NCBI GenBank assembly: GCA_038207625.1
Contig: JBBQZO010000017.1
Coordinates: 1 to 64,000, forward strand
DNA length: 64,000 bases
Reading direction: 5' to 3'
From: JBBQZO01 sp038207625
GTDB lineage: Bacteria; Pseudomonadota; Gammaproteobacteria; Burkholderiales; Burkholderiaceae_D
In this document: piece by piece, positions 51,171-60,394 of the stretch
Position numbering within the stretch: the first letter of the stretch is position 1
Layout of the letters: each line of letters starts with the position of its first letter
The notes under the pieces: generated by a model
Told to the model about the DNA's origin: nothing
Seen by the model: only the letters and a program-made list of their open reading frames with translations
The model's database searches: none
Position numbers and translations under genes: made by a program

Positions 51171-52151
51171 ATGACAATCTTACCCACGCAGCTTTCCCTC
51201 GTTTGTCTGGCCGGCTCGCTGCTCGTCGCGTGCGGCGGTTCCAGTTCCGGCGCGAGCGCGAACACCCCCGTGACATCGCCGACAACGCCGACAACGACAG
51301 CGACAACGACCACGACGCCGACAACGCCGACGCCACCGGTGGCCGGCACGCTCGCCATCGACCCGACCCATTTGCCGATCGGCGACGGCAAAGTGTCGAC
51401 CAGCGCGCCGCAGGTCGGTTACGTGTTCGCCTGCACGCTGCCCAACAGCAGCAACCCGTCAGGCAAGGCGCCGTGGATCAGCGCCGACGGTTTGACCTGG
51501 GACGCGACCGTGAAGACGGCCGTGCGCGGATCGGTCAGCTGGCTGTCGCAGTTCAGCGCCAACCTGAGCAACGGCATCCTCAACCTGAGCGGCAACGGCC
51601 TGCCGGCGCATCCGACCGGCACCTTCCCCGTCAGCCCCGGCGACCCGGCCTACCAGTACGATCGCAATCCGAACACCATCAGCAGCGCGGCGATCGCGTG
51701 GGGCTTGCCGGGCGATCCGGTGGTGGCGGCCAGCCCCAGCTGCACGTCACTGGGCGCGATCGGCGTCATGCTCAGCGGCGCGCGCCTGTACAACGCGCTC
51801 GACGCCGATGGGCGCGACGCGGCCGCCCACGAAGTGCAGGACGTCTGCGGCGGCCACCCGCAAGGCATGGGCACCTATCACTATCACAATCTGTCGAGCT
51901 GCCTGGCCCAGTCCGACACCGCGGGCGCGCATTCGCCCCTGATCGGGTATATCGCCGATGGCTTCGGCATCTACGGCAACCTCGGCGAGCAGGGCAAAGC
52001 GCTCACCAATGCCGACCTCGACGAATGCCATGGCCATGCCCACCTGCTGACGGTGGGCGGCGTCGCCGCCGTGCGCTACCACTACCACATGAGCAAGGAG
52101 TATCCATACACGATCGGTTGCTACAAGGGCAAACCGGCCAGCATCGACTGA
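51171..52151 (+). CDS. YHYH-domain lipoprotein
   Basis: About 326 residues. The start is uncertain (ATG 51171 or 51159; neither has a strong ribosome site). The signal peptide ends in the lipobox LLVACGG, followed by a Thr/Pro linker. The globular part has the YHYH domain: GHPQGMGTYHYHNLSSC, an IGYIADGFGIYG segment, then DLDECHGHAHL and RYHYHMSKEYPYTIGCY. The many His and Cys residues suggest metal binding. The next gene, 14 bp downstream, is an SCO copper chaperone homologue, which supports a copper-related role, though the function of YHYH proteins is not settled. Confidence 0.88.
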   Translation: MTILPTQLSLVCLAGSLLVACGGSSSGASANTPVTSPTTPTTTATTTTTPTTPTPPVAGTLAIDPTHLPIGDGKVSTSAPQVGYVFACTLPNSSNPSGKAPWISADGLTWDATVKTAVRGSVSWLSQFSANLSNGILNLSGNGLPAHPTGTFPVSPGDPAYQYDRNPNTISSAAIAWGLPGDPVVAASPSCTSLGAIGVMLSGARLYNALDADGRDAAAHEVQDVCGGHPQGMGTYHYHNLSSCLAQSDTAGAHSPLIGYIADGFGIYGNLGEQGKALTNADLDECHGHAHLLTVGGVAAVRYHYHMSKEYPYTIGCYKGKPASID

Positions 52152-52165
52152 CGGGGAGCGACAGC

Positions 52166-52801
52166 ATGCGCGTCATGACCTTGCGTCGCTGCGTCAGCGC
52201 TCTGGCCGCGGGTGCCGTGGCCGGCGCGCTGCTGGTCCTGGCCGAGCACGGCAAATCCGATTCGGTGTTGGCGCACACCGAGTTGCCCTACTATGCCGAC
52301 GCGACGCTGCGCCCGCACTGGGACTGGCTGTCGCGCCGCCACACGGTGGGAGAGTTTGCGCTGCGCGACCAGTTTGACCGTCACATCGATGAGCACCTGT
52401 TCGATGACGGCCCCACGGTGGTCGGTTTCTTTTTCACCGCCTGCGTGTCGGTGTGTCCCGTATCGACCGAGCTGCTGCTGGGCGCGCAACGCAAGACGCG
52501 CGCCCGTTTCCTGTCGATCTCGGTGTCCCCGCAGGCCGACGACGCGCCGGCCTTGCGCGCCTACGCCGCACGGCTGGGTTTGCCGGCGCCATGGCGTCTG
52601 GCGACCGGAGCGCCGAAGAACATTGTTCAGCTGGCCCGCGAGGGCTTCTTCAGCGACCTTGACAGCGCTGCCGGCGACGGCCTGCCGGTGCACCTGAACC
52701 GCGCCTTCCTGGTCGATCGCGCACATCATTTGCGTGGTGTGTACGATGCGTCGTCGGCGTCCGACGTCGTGCGCCTGCAACATGATCTCGGGCGCCTGTG
52801 A
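52166..52801 (+). CDS. SCO1/SenC-family copper chaperone-like protein
   Basis: A 211-residue protein with a start ATG 52166 after GGGGAG and an N-terminal membrane anchor (LAAGAVAGALLVLA). It has a thioredoxin fold with the SCO copper-binding motif Cys93-x3-Cys97 (FFFTACVSVCP) and the conserved His176 in VHLNRAFLVD. SCO proteins assemble the CuA site of cytochrome c oxidase or act as thiol/copper chaperones. It is co-transcribed with the YHYH lipoprotein gene; no oxidase genes are near. Confidence 0.92.
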   Translation: MRVMTLRRCVSALAAGAVAGALLVLAEHGKSDSVLAHTELPYYADATLRPHWDWLSRRHTVGEFALRDQFDRHIDEHLFDDGPTVVGFFFTACVSVCPVSTELLLGAQRKTRARFLSISVSPQADDAPALRAYAARLGLPAPWRLATGAPKNIVQLAREGFFSDLDSAAGDGLPVHLNRAFLVDRAHHLRGVYDASSASDVVRLQHDLGRL

Positions 52802-52954
52802 CTGCGCCGCGCCAGCACGCAGTGCCGATACTCCCTTCGTTCATCGGGCGCAGTGCGGCACGCGCTCGCAGCGATCGATCCACGCGTGCTCGGCGACGGC
52901 GCGCGGCTGCCCATGTTCGACGAGCCTGATTGAGACTTGTCGCCGCGTCCTCGC

Positions 52955-54229
52955 CTAGCGGCCCAGCCGGAAACCGGTGCGTTCGGGACGTCCGGGCAGA
53001 CTGAGCGACGCTTCGGCGCGCGCGCTCTGGCTGATTACCTCGCCGCGCCGGATCACCATGCGGCGCGCCGCGCGCAGGCGGATCGCCTCGACCGTGCTGG
53101 CGGCGTCGAGCAGCACCAGATCGGCGTAGCAGCCGACCGCCAGGCCGTAGCCGTCCAGCCCGAGGATGCGCGCCGGGGTGTCGGTGACGGCCATGAAACA
53201 GGCGTGCATCGCAGCCTGGCCCGTCATTTGGGCCACATGCAGGCCCATGTGCGCCACTTCGAGCATGTCGGCCGAGCCCAGGCTATACCACGGGTCCATC
53301 GCGCAATCGTGGCCGAAGGCGACGTCGATCCCGGCGGCCATCAGCTCGGGCACGCGCGTCATGCCGCGCCGCTTCGGATAACTGTCGTGGCGCCCCTGCA
53401 AAGTAATGTTGATCAGCGGGTTGGCGATCGCCGCCACGCCCGCCTCGTGCATCAGCGGCAGCAGCTTGCTGACGTAGTAGTTGTCCATCGAATGCATCGA
53501 CGTCAGGTGCGAGCCGGCCACCCTGCCCTGCAGGCCAAGCCGGTGCGTCTCGCTGGCCAGCGTTTCGATGTGGCGCGACAGCGGGTCGTCCGTCTCGTCG
53601 CAATGCATGTCCACCCGCAGGCCCTTGCCGGCGGCGAACTCGCACAGCAGGCGCACCGATTGCGCGCCGTCGGCCATGGTGCGCTCGAAATGGGGAATCC
53701 CGCCCACCACGTCGACCCCCATGCCGATGGCGCGTTTCAAATTGTCGAACGCGCCCTGGCTGCGCAGCAGGCCGTCCTGCGGAAACGCGACCAGTTGCAG
53801 GTCCAGATACGGCGCGACCCGGCGGCGCACTTCCAGCAGCGCCTCGACCGCCAGCAGGCGCTCGTCGCAGATGTCGACGTGCGAGCGCACCGCCAGCAGA
53901 CCGCGCGCGACGGCCCAGTCGCAATACTGCATGGCCCGTTCGATCAGCGCATCCTGGGTCAGCTGCGGCTTCAGTTCGCCCCACAGCGCGATCCCTTCGA
54001 GCAGCGTGCCGGACTGGTTCACGCGCGGCAGACCGACGCTGAGCGTGGCGTCCATGTGGAAGTGCGCATCGACAAACGGCGGCGTGACCAGATCGCCTTC
54101 GGCGTCGATTTCGCGTGCGCCCGTCAGCGCCAAGGCCGGGCCGAGCGCTTTGATGCGTCCGCCCTCGATGGCGATGTCGATGTGCCGGCGGCCATCGGGC
54201 AGCGTGGCGTTGCGTATGACCAGATCCAT
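52955..54229 (-). CDS. Cytosine-deaminase-like amidohydrolase
   Basis: A 424-residue amidohydrolase from ATG 54229, which follows AGGAG. It matches E. coli CodA motif for motif with an offset of 5: metal ligands in DAHFHMD (H56, H58), H209 and E212 in MHCDETDD, H241 in GSHLTSMHS, D308 in GHDCAMDPWY. The CodA residue Asp314 is Cys309 here. Asp314 contributes to substrate choice in CodA, so cytosine may not be the substrate; isoguanine or a related pyrimidine or triazine is possible. It is monocistronic, divergent from the phasin gene. Confidence 0.9.
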   Translation of the reverse strand: MDLVIRNATLPDGRRHIDIAIEGGRIKALGPALALTGAREIDAEGDLVTPPFVDAHFHMDATLSVGLPRVNQSGTLLEGIALWGELKPQLTQDALIERAMQYCDWAVARGLLAVRSHVDICDERLLAVEALLEVRRRVAPYLDLQLVAFPQDGLLRSQGAFDNLKRAIGMGVDVVGGIPHFERTMADGAQSVRLLCEFAAGKGLRVDMHCDETDDPLSRHIETLASETHRLGLQGRVAGSHLTSMHSMDNYYVSKLLPLMHEAGVAAIANPLINITLQGRHDSYPKRRGMTRVPELMAAGIDVAFGHDCAMDPWYSLGSADMLEVAHMGLHVAQMTGQAAMHACFMAVTDTPARILGLDGYGLAVGCYADLVLLDAASTVEAIRLRAARRMVIRRGEVISQSARAEASLSLPGRPERTGFRLGR

Positions 54230-54575
54230 GTTGCACTCCTGTAAACACTGGGACAGGGCGATTGTAGGCAGATGGGGCCGATTCGCGCAATGGAAAAGCG
54301 TCGCCGGGATGCGCCTTCCGGAGCCGACAACTTTCCGACGACCCATCGACAATGCTGCACCGCAAGATTTTTCGCGCATTGCGGCGCCGCTGCGGGCGCG
54401 CGCACACGATGCCATCCGGCGCCGCGTCATCCTGTGAACACTGCAAGAAATCGCTTTCCAACCCTTGATTTCAAGGCTAAACTAGTCATATTGCATTGCA
54501 TCATATATTGAGCAATTAAACTGCATTTGCTCTCAATCGCCATACCGATACGACGTCGGACCACCAGGAGAGGCC
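54230..54575. other. Divergent promoter region of amidohydrolase and phasin genes
   Basis: A+T-rich sequence around 54465-54530 probably carries the phasin promoter. The minus-strand frame continuing upstream of the amidohydrolase start is unlikely to be coding. No operator-like palindrome of the starch type was seen. Confidence 0.45.
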
Positions 54576-55676
54576 ATGCCTACGATACCCGAACAGATTT
54601 CCGCAGCGACCAAGTCCCAGGTTGAAGTACACATCAACTTCTTCAGCAGTTTTGCCAGCAAGGCCGTTGAAAGCGCAGAAAAAATCATCGCCCTCAATCT
54701 GAGCGCGACCAAAGCGTCGGTGGAGAAATCGTCGTCCGCCGTGCACCAGTTGTTGACGCTGACCAGCCCGAGCGAGTTATTCGCGCTGGGCAGCCGCGTG
54801 CAACCGAACTTCGACCAGCTGTTGTCATACGGTCGCCAGTTGTTTGGCATCGCCTCGGGCGCGCAGGCCGAACTGATCAGCACGGCGGCAGCGACGCCGC
54901 ACGTGCTCACGCCGACCAAAGCGGCCAGCCATGCGGCGCCGCCCGTCGCCGCGCGACAGGCCAGCAAGCCCGTTGCCGCACAGCCGGCCAAGCCGGTCGC
55001 CAAGGTAAGCGCTCCAGCGCCGAAGCCCCAGGTGAAGGCGACTGCACCAGCAGCGAAAGCAGGCGCGGCTGCGCCTGTTGCGCCATCCAAGCCAGCGTTA
55101 AAAGCGGCAGCACCAGTGGCGTCGACGCCAGCGGCGAAAGCGCCTGTCCCAGTGCCTCGGCCAGCGGTGAAGCCCGCCGCACCAGCCGCAGCGTCGAAGT
55201 CGGCTGCAAAGACGGCAGCGATGCCGGCCGTCAAGGCCGTCAAGGCTGGCGTGCCGGCCTCGCCAGCGCCTGCCGCAAAATCAGCAGTCAAGTCGACACC
55301 GGTTAGCGCGCTCAAAACCGTCGCAACGACCGCATTGGCGCCCACGGTAAAAGCGGCGTTGGTCAAGCCAGCGCTGGCGGTCAAGGCCGTCGTCAGCGAG
55401 ACGACAAACCCTGCCACATCCAAGGCGAGCGCCACAAAACCAGCCAGCTTGCCCGCGGCGGCGCCGCCACCGGTCGTCGCAGTGAACAAACCAGCGCCTT
55501 TCCCGACGCCGTCAACGCGCGCCGAAACGGCGCCCCTCAAGGCCAGTGTCGCCGCCCCTGTCAAGCCGGCTGTGAGCGCGCCCCCATCAGCAGTCAAGGC
55601 CGCCAGTGCGCCGGTCGCGGCCCCAGTGCCGACGCAACTCGACATGCTGAGCGCGAAACCAGAACCGCGCAAATAA
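54576..55676 (+). CDS. Phasin with long Ala/Pro/Lys-rich C-terminal tail
   Basis: A 366-residue protein. Residues 1-115 are a typical phasin: EQISAATKSQVEVHINFFSS, KAVESAEKIIALNLSATKAS and ALGSRVQPNFDQLLSYGRQL, which coat polyhydroxyalkanoate granules. Beyond 115 the sequence is about 250 residues of repeats rich in Ala, Pro, Lys and Val (for example AAKAPVPVPRPAVKPAAPAA), like the tails of PhaF/AlgP histone-H1-like proteins. Ordinary phasins are about 190 residues. The tail may bind DNA and partition granules. The ribosome site is AGGAGAGG. No PHA synthase genes are nearby. Confidence 0.9.
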   Translation: MPTIPEQISAATKSQVEVHINFFSSFASKAVESAEKIIALNLSATKASVEKSSSAVHQLLTLTSPSELFALGSRVQPNFDQLLSYGRQLFGIASGAQAELISTAAATPHVLTPTKAASHAAPPVAARQASKPVAAQPAKPVAKVSAPAPKPQVKATAPAAKAGAAAPVAPSKPALKAAAPVASTPAAKAPVPVPRPAVKPAAPAAASKSAAKTAAMPAVKAVKAGVPASPAPAAKSAVKSTPVSALKTVATTALAPTVKAALVKPALAVKAVVSETTNPATSKASATKPASLPAAAPPPVVAVNKPAPFPTPSTRAETAPLKASVAAPVKPAVSAPPSAVKAASAPVAAPVPTQLDMLSAKPEPRK

Positions 55677-56076
55677 GGGCTGCTGCGCCGTCCGTCGGCG
55701 CACAGTCCGATGTCGCCGGGTTCGGGTTTGCCTGTTCGATACCCGGCGCGGCCAGCATGAAGCACGGCGCGCCGCTACGCCGTGTTCACCATGCGGCTCG
55801 GCTGTGTCGCTTGACTTCAGATCGCTCGTCCCACAGCGCATTTCCATGCACGTGCCGAAGTTGACCGACACTCCCACGCGCAACAATACCGCTTGCGGGA
55901 CAGATCCTACATTTACACAGGAACATGACCACTTCCGCCGCCTGCTGTCGCGTACTACGATGGGACAGCCGGTAAGCCAAATGCCGGCTGAGCGCCGCGA
56001 CCAGCACGCTCTAAGCGGGTTGGCACCACCTTGTGCGCGGCATGTCTTTTGCAGTGATGACATCAGGAGGTCGATC
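55677..56076. other. Intergenic region after the phasin gene
   Basis: It contains a small hairpin TGCGCCG-TCCGT-CGGCGCA at 55684-55702 that may end the phasin transcript (no U-tract). A frame open from 55804 into the next gene lacks features; that gene's true start has a perfect ribosome site at 56065-56070. Confidence 0.45.
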
Positions 56077-56421
56077 ATGACTACCCCCAATCCGAACGAC
56101 AAATACACCACCCAACAGGGCGCCAGCCAGCAAAGCGACAGCACCAAGCGCCCGGCCAGCGCCGGCCAGACCGAGCAGCAGCGCGAAGGCAAACCTGGTG
56201 AAAGGATGAAACCACCTCAAACCGGCGCACAGGACCCGGGCCAGACCGGCAACTTCACCCAGAAGGCCCCCCCAGGCAGCAGCCAGAGCGGCAGTGCAGG
56301 CTCGGGCAGCGGTGGCCAAACGGGCGGCCAGAGCCAGCCGCGCGATCCGATGCGCCAGCCATCCGGCAGCACGGGATCGCAACAAGCGAGCAGCACGCGC
56401 AAGCCCGGCTCGGGTAGCTGA
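56077..56421 (+). CDS. Disordered Gln/Gly/Ser/Pro-rich protein
   Basis: A 114-residue protein starting MTTPNPNDKYTTQQGASQQS after a consensus AGGAGG seven bases upstream. It is almost entirely polar and low-complexity (Gln, Ser, Gly, Pro, Lys), without a fold, signal peptide or membrane segment. The perfect ribosome site suggests strong translation. It may be a stress-protective hydrophilin-like protein; that is a guess from composition. Confidence 0.75.
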   Translation: MTTPNPNDKYTTQQGASQQSDSTKRPASAGQTEQQREGKPGERMKPPQTGAQDPGQTGNFTQKAPPGSSQSGSAGSGSGGQTGGQSQPRDPMRQPSGSTGSQQASSTRKPGSGS

Positions 56422-56539
56422 ACGGCCACAGCGCGGCCGTGTCCGGCCAGAAGGCACGGGCGCGGCCATTTGCACGGCAAGCAGCGACAGCACGCCGTGC
56501 GGCCGCTCCCCAGCACAAGCGCGACAATCGGTGTAAATT

Positions 56540-56566
56540 AGCGGGCTTCGGCCCGCTTGTCGTTTG
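56540..56566 (+). terminator. UUCG-loop terminator
   Basis: AGCGGGC-TTCG-GCCCGCT followed by TGTCGTTTGT. A compact stem with a stable tetraloop and a partial T-tract, 119 bp after the disordered-protein gene and 62 bp before the ABC exporter. Confidence 0.65.
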
Positions 56567-56627
56567 TCAGCATCGCGGGAGCATCAATTGCGGCGCGCCC
56601 AGGCGCGCCGTCCACGCAAGGATCGCA

Positions 56628-58379
56628 ATGAGTTTATCGCGCCTGATCGGCCACTTCGTGCGCCGGCATTGGCCCGCCTATGTGGCTTCGGCCATGATGT
56701 TGTTCGCCATCGCGGCACTGACGGTATGGATACCGCGCAAGGTCGGCGCACTGATCGACGGCCTGGCCACGCACAGCCTGGGCCAGCACGCGCTGCTGCT
56801 CGAACTGGCCCAGTTGGGCGCGATCGGGCTGGCCATCTATCTGTTGCGGGTGGGCTGGCGTTTGCGCCTGTTCGCCGCCGCGTTCCGGCTCGGGGTCGAA
56901 CTGCGCACGCGCTTTTATGCGCGGCTGGCCCTGCAAGGCCCCGCCTTCTACCAACAACAGCGCACCGGCGACCTGATGGCGCTGGCCACCAACGACATCG
57001 ACGCGATCGAGATGGCGGCCGGCGAGGCGATGCTGGCCGGCTTCGACGGCACGCTGACGCTGCTGATGGTGCTGGCGATGATGCTGCTGGGCGTGGACTG
57101 GCGCCTGGCCTTGGTGGCGCTGCTGCCGTTTCCGCTGATGGCACTGGCGTTCTGGCGCATCTCCAGCCATGTGCACAGCGCTTCGACCGACTCGCTGACC
57201 CGTTTCGCCGCGCTCAACGACCATGTGCAGGAATCACTGTCGGGCGTGCGCACGCTGCGCGCGCTGGGACTCGAGCAGCGCAACGCGACGCGCTTTGGCG
57301 AACTGGCCGGCCAGGCCGCCCAGGCCAGCCTGACGGCCCAGCGCTGGGAGGCGGCCTACGAACCGGCGGTCGGCCTGACGCTGTCGGCGGCCAGCGCGCT
57401 GACGCTAGGCGTGGGCGGTTACCTGGTGTGGCAGGGCCAGCTGACAATCGGCGCCCTGACCAGTTTTTCGATGTATCTGGGCCAGCTGATCTGGCCGATG
57501 TTTGCCGCCGGCTGGGTACTGTCGCTAATCGAGCGGGGGCGCGCCGCGCTGGCACGTCTGCAGCCGATACTGGAGGCGCCCCTGACGGTCGAGGACGACG
57601 GCACGCTGGCGCAGATTGCGCCCGGCGCCTTGACGCTCGAGCGCGTTGGCTACACCTACCCGGGCGCCCAGCGCGCCGCGCTGGCCGACGTGTCGCTGTC
57701 GCTGCAGCCGGGCCAGACGCTGGGTCTGGTTGGCCCCACCGGCGCCGGCAAATCGACGCTGCTGCGCCTGTTGCTGCGCCAGATCGGTGCACAAACGGGC
57801 AGCGTGCGCTGGGGCGGACAGGCGCTGACGGCCTACCGGCTCGAGACGCTGCGCGCGGCCATCAGCTGGGTGCCGCAGGAGTCGTTCCTGTTCTCGGCCA
57901 GCATCGCCGACAACATCGCGTTGGCGCGCCCGCAGGCCAGCCGCGCGCAGATCGAGCACGCGGCCGAGATGGCGGCGATCGGCGCCGACATCCTGCGCTT
58001 CCCGCTCGGTTATGAAACCCAGGTGGGCGAGCGTGGCGTGACGTTGTCGGGCGGTCAGCGCCAGCGCGTGGCGATCGCGCGCGCGCTGCTGGCCGACAGC
58101 GCCCTGCTGCTGCTCGACGACGCGCTGTCGGCGGTCGACACCGGCACCGAAACGCGCATCCTCGAGCACCTCGAACAGCTGCGCCGCGCGCAACCCGGAC
58201 GCAGCGTGGTGATCGCCAGCCACCGCCTCAGCGCGGTCGTCAACGCCGACCTGATCGTGGTGCTGCGCGAGGGCGCCATCAGCGAATCGGGCAGCCACGC
58301 CAGCCTGCTCGAACAGGACGGCTGGTACGCCAGCCAGTGGCGCTATCAACAATTGGAAGCGAGCCTCGATGCACTCTGA
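56628..58379 (+). CDS. ABC exporter half-transporter, MdlA-like
   Basis: A 583-residue fusion of six membrane helices (1-300) and an ATPase (about 330-575). Walker A is GPTGAGKST, signature is LSGGQRQRVAIARALLA, Walker B LLLLDDALSAVD. The start ATG 56628 has AAGGA upstream. It overlaps the next half-transporter by 11 nt and the two are expected to form a heterodimer. Homologues export lipids, peptides or drugs (MdlAB/SmdAB type). Substrate not evident. Confidence 0.93.
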   Translation: MSLSRLIGHFVRRHWPAYVASAMMLFAIAALTVWIPRKVGALIDGLATHSLGQHALLLELAQLGAIGLAIYLLRVGWRLRLFAAAFRLGVELRTRFYARLALQGPAFYQQQRTGDLMALATNDIDAIEMAAGEAMLAGFDGTLTLLMVLAMMLLGVDWRLALVALLPFPLMALAFWRISSHVHSASTDSLTRFAALNDHVQESLSGVRTLRALGLEQRNATRFGELAGQAAQASLTAQRWEAAYEPAVGLTLSAASALTLGVGGYLVWQGQLTIGALTSFSMYLGQLIWPMFAAGWVLSLIERGRAALARLQPILEAPLTVEDDGTLAQIAPGALTLERVGYTYPGAQRAALADVSLSLQPGQTLGLVGPTGAGKSTLLRLLLRQIGAQTGSVRWGGQALTAYRLETLRAAISWVPQESFLFSASIADNIALARPQASRAQIEHAAEMAAIGADILRFPLGYETQVGERGVTLSGGQRQRVAIARALLADSALLLLDDALSAVDTGTETRILEHLEQLRRAQPGRSVVIASHRLSAVVNADLIVVLREGAISESGSHASLLEQDGWYASQWRYQQLEASLDAL

Positions 58380-60156
58380 CACACCACCGGTGCGCGCACC
58401 GGGCCAGACCTGGCGCGCGCTGGCGCTGCTGCGCCACGCCGCGCACGACGACCGCGCCCACCTCGGCTGGGCCGTGCTGTTCCTGCTGATCGCGGCCGGC
58501 CTGGAAGTGCTCGGCCCGATTCTGGGCAAGGCCTTGATCGACCAGCATCTGCTGCCGCGCGTGCTCGACTGGCCGCGCATGGCCGCACTCTTGGGCGGCT
58601 GCCTGCTCAGCGGCTGGGCCGCCAGCGGCCTGCGCTATCTGCAGCTGGTGCGCCTGTCGGGCCTGGCGATGCGCTCGGTGCGCCGGCTGCGTGAACGCGT
58701 CTACGCCCACGTGCTCGAGCTGCCGATGGCGTTCTTCGACCGCGCCCAGATCGGCCAGCTGGTCGGGCGCGTCACCAACGACACCGAGGCGGTCAAGACG
58801 CTGTACATCCAGGTACTGTTTGTCATCCTCGACAGCAGCATCGTGCTGTTCGGTATGCTCGCTGCGATGGCGTGGCTGGACTGGCATCTGGCGCTGATCG
58901 TGCTCGCGCTGGTGCCGGCGGTAATCGGCATCGTCTGGCTGTACCAGCGCTGGTCGGCGCCGGCGGTGACGCGCGCACGCGCGCTGCGCAGCGACATCAA
59001 CGGCCAGCTGGCCGAATCGATCGGCGGCATGAGCGTACTGCAGGCGAACAATGCCCAGACGCGCTTCGCGCAGCGCTTTGGCGCCACCAACGCGGGCCAT
59101 TACGCGGCGCGCCTGGACGAGCTGCGCGCCAACGCCTGGCTGCTGCGCCCCGCGCTGGACCTGCTCAATATCGTGCTGCTGGTGGCGGTCATTTACAGCT
59201 TCGGCCAGCGCCAGATGAGCGCACCCGAAGTGGGTCTGCTGTACGCCTTCATCAGCTACATCGCGCGGGTGATCGAGCCGCTGATCCAGATCACGCTGCA
59301 GTTCAGCGGACTGCAGCAGGCGGTGGTGGCCACCGCGCGCGTGGCCACGCTGCTCGACCAGGCCAGCGCGCCCGAGCATGCGCCCGGCCGCGTCGACACG
59401 GGCGCGGCGGCGCCGCACGGCAGCGCGCCGGCGGTGCGCATCAACGCGCTGACGTTCGCCTACGTGCCTGGCCAGCCAGTGCTGCACGATTTCAACCTGG
59501 AGATCGCGCGCGGCGCCTTCGTGGGCATTGTCGGCCACACCGGCAGCGGCAAGTCGACCCTGTTGTCGCTGCTGCTGCGCTACTACACGACGCAGCAGGG
59601 CACGATCGAGATCGACGGCGAACCGCTGGCGGGGATCGACAATGCGCGCTTTCGCGCCACCGTCGGGCTGGTGCCGCAGGACCCGTTCCTGCTGGCCACG
59701 TCGGCGCGCGAAAACATCGACATGGGGCGCGGCTTGAGCCAGGCGGCGATCGAAGCGGCCGCGCGCGCGGCCCACGCGCACGAATTCATCACGCAGCTCG
59801 AACACGGTTACGACACCGAACTGGGCGAAGGCGGCTCGCGCCTGTCGACCGGCCAGAAGCAGTTGCTGGCGATCGCGCGCGCGCTGGCCGGCCAGCCGCA
59901 CATCCTGCTGCTCGACGAGGCCACCTCGCACATCGATAGTCAGACCGAGCAGATCGTCCAGCAAGCGCTCGACGAGTTGCGCGGGCGCGTCACCGTGATC
60001 GCCATCGCGCATCGCCTGTCGACCATCCGCGCGGCCGACCGGATCATCGTGCTCAACCACGGACGCCTGCAGGAAAGCGGCAGCCACGACGCGCTGATGC
60101 AGATCGACGGCGGCCTGTACCAGCGCTTGTACCTGTTGCAGCAACTGGCCGACTGA
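58369..60156 (+). CDS. ABC exporter half-transporter, MdlB-like
   Basis: A 595-residue partner of the preceding protein: membrane domain 1-320 and ATPase about 350-585 with Walker A GHTGSGKST, signature LSTGQKQLLAIARALAG and Walker B ILLLDEATSHID. The signature has STGQ rather than SGGQ, as is usual for one half of heterodimeric exporters of this type. It starts within the 3' end of the MdlA-like gene, so translation is coupled. Confidence 0.93.
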   Translation: MHSDTPPVRAPGQTWRALALLRHAAHDDRAHLGWAVLFLLIAAGLEVLGPILGKALIDQHLLPRVLDWPRMAALLGGCLLSGWAASGLRYLQLVRLSGLAMRSVRRLRERVYAHVLELPMAFFDRAQIGQLVGRVTNDTEAVKTLYIQVLFVILDSSIVLFGMLAAMAWLDWHLALIVLALVPAVIGIVWLYQRWSAPAVTRARALRSDINGQLAESIGGMSVLQANNAQTRFAQRFGATNAGHYAARLDELRANAWLLRPALDLLNIVLLVAVIYSFGQRQMSAPEVGLLYAFISYIARVIEPLIQITLQFSGLQQAVVATARVATLLDQASAPEHAPGRVDTGAAAPHGSAPAVRINALTFAYVPGQPVLHDFNLEIARGAFVGIVGHTGSGKSTLLSLLLRYYTTQQGTIEIDGEPLAGIDNARFRATVGLVPQDPFLLATSARENIDMGRGLSQAAIEAAARAAHAHEFITQLEHGYDTELGEGGSRLSTGQKQLLAIARALAGQPHILLLDEATSHIDSQTEQIVQQALDELRGRVTVIAIAHRLSTIRAADRIIVLNHGRLQESGSHDALMQIDGGLYQRLYLLQQLAD

Positions 60157-60257
60157 ACGCAATGATGGCCGGATCAGCCCCGCCGGCGATGCGGCCACGG
60201 CCACGCGCCCGTGCGCGCCTGACGCGGCCGCGCAGACGGCAGCGCCTGAAGGCGCCC

Positions 60258-60297
60258 GGCGCGCTGTGCGCGCACGATCTGGCGCACACAGCGCGCC
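60258..60297. other. Large G+C-rich hairpin after the ABC exporter pair
   Basis: GGCGCGCTGTGCGC pairs with GCGCACACAGCGCGCC apart from a 2-nt bulge. There is no U-tract. It lies 100 bp after the MdlB-like stop and before the PagP-like gene. Confidence 0.45.
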
Positions 60298-60394
60298 ACC
60301 GGGAGCGGGTAGAATGGCGCAGCGTCAACGTCGTTGCGCCCATTTCTGGGCGCAGGCCAGGCGCGCGTGGCGCCGCAACGCCAGAGGACCGAGC

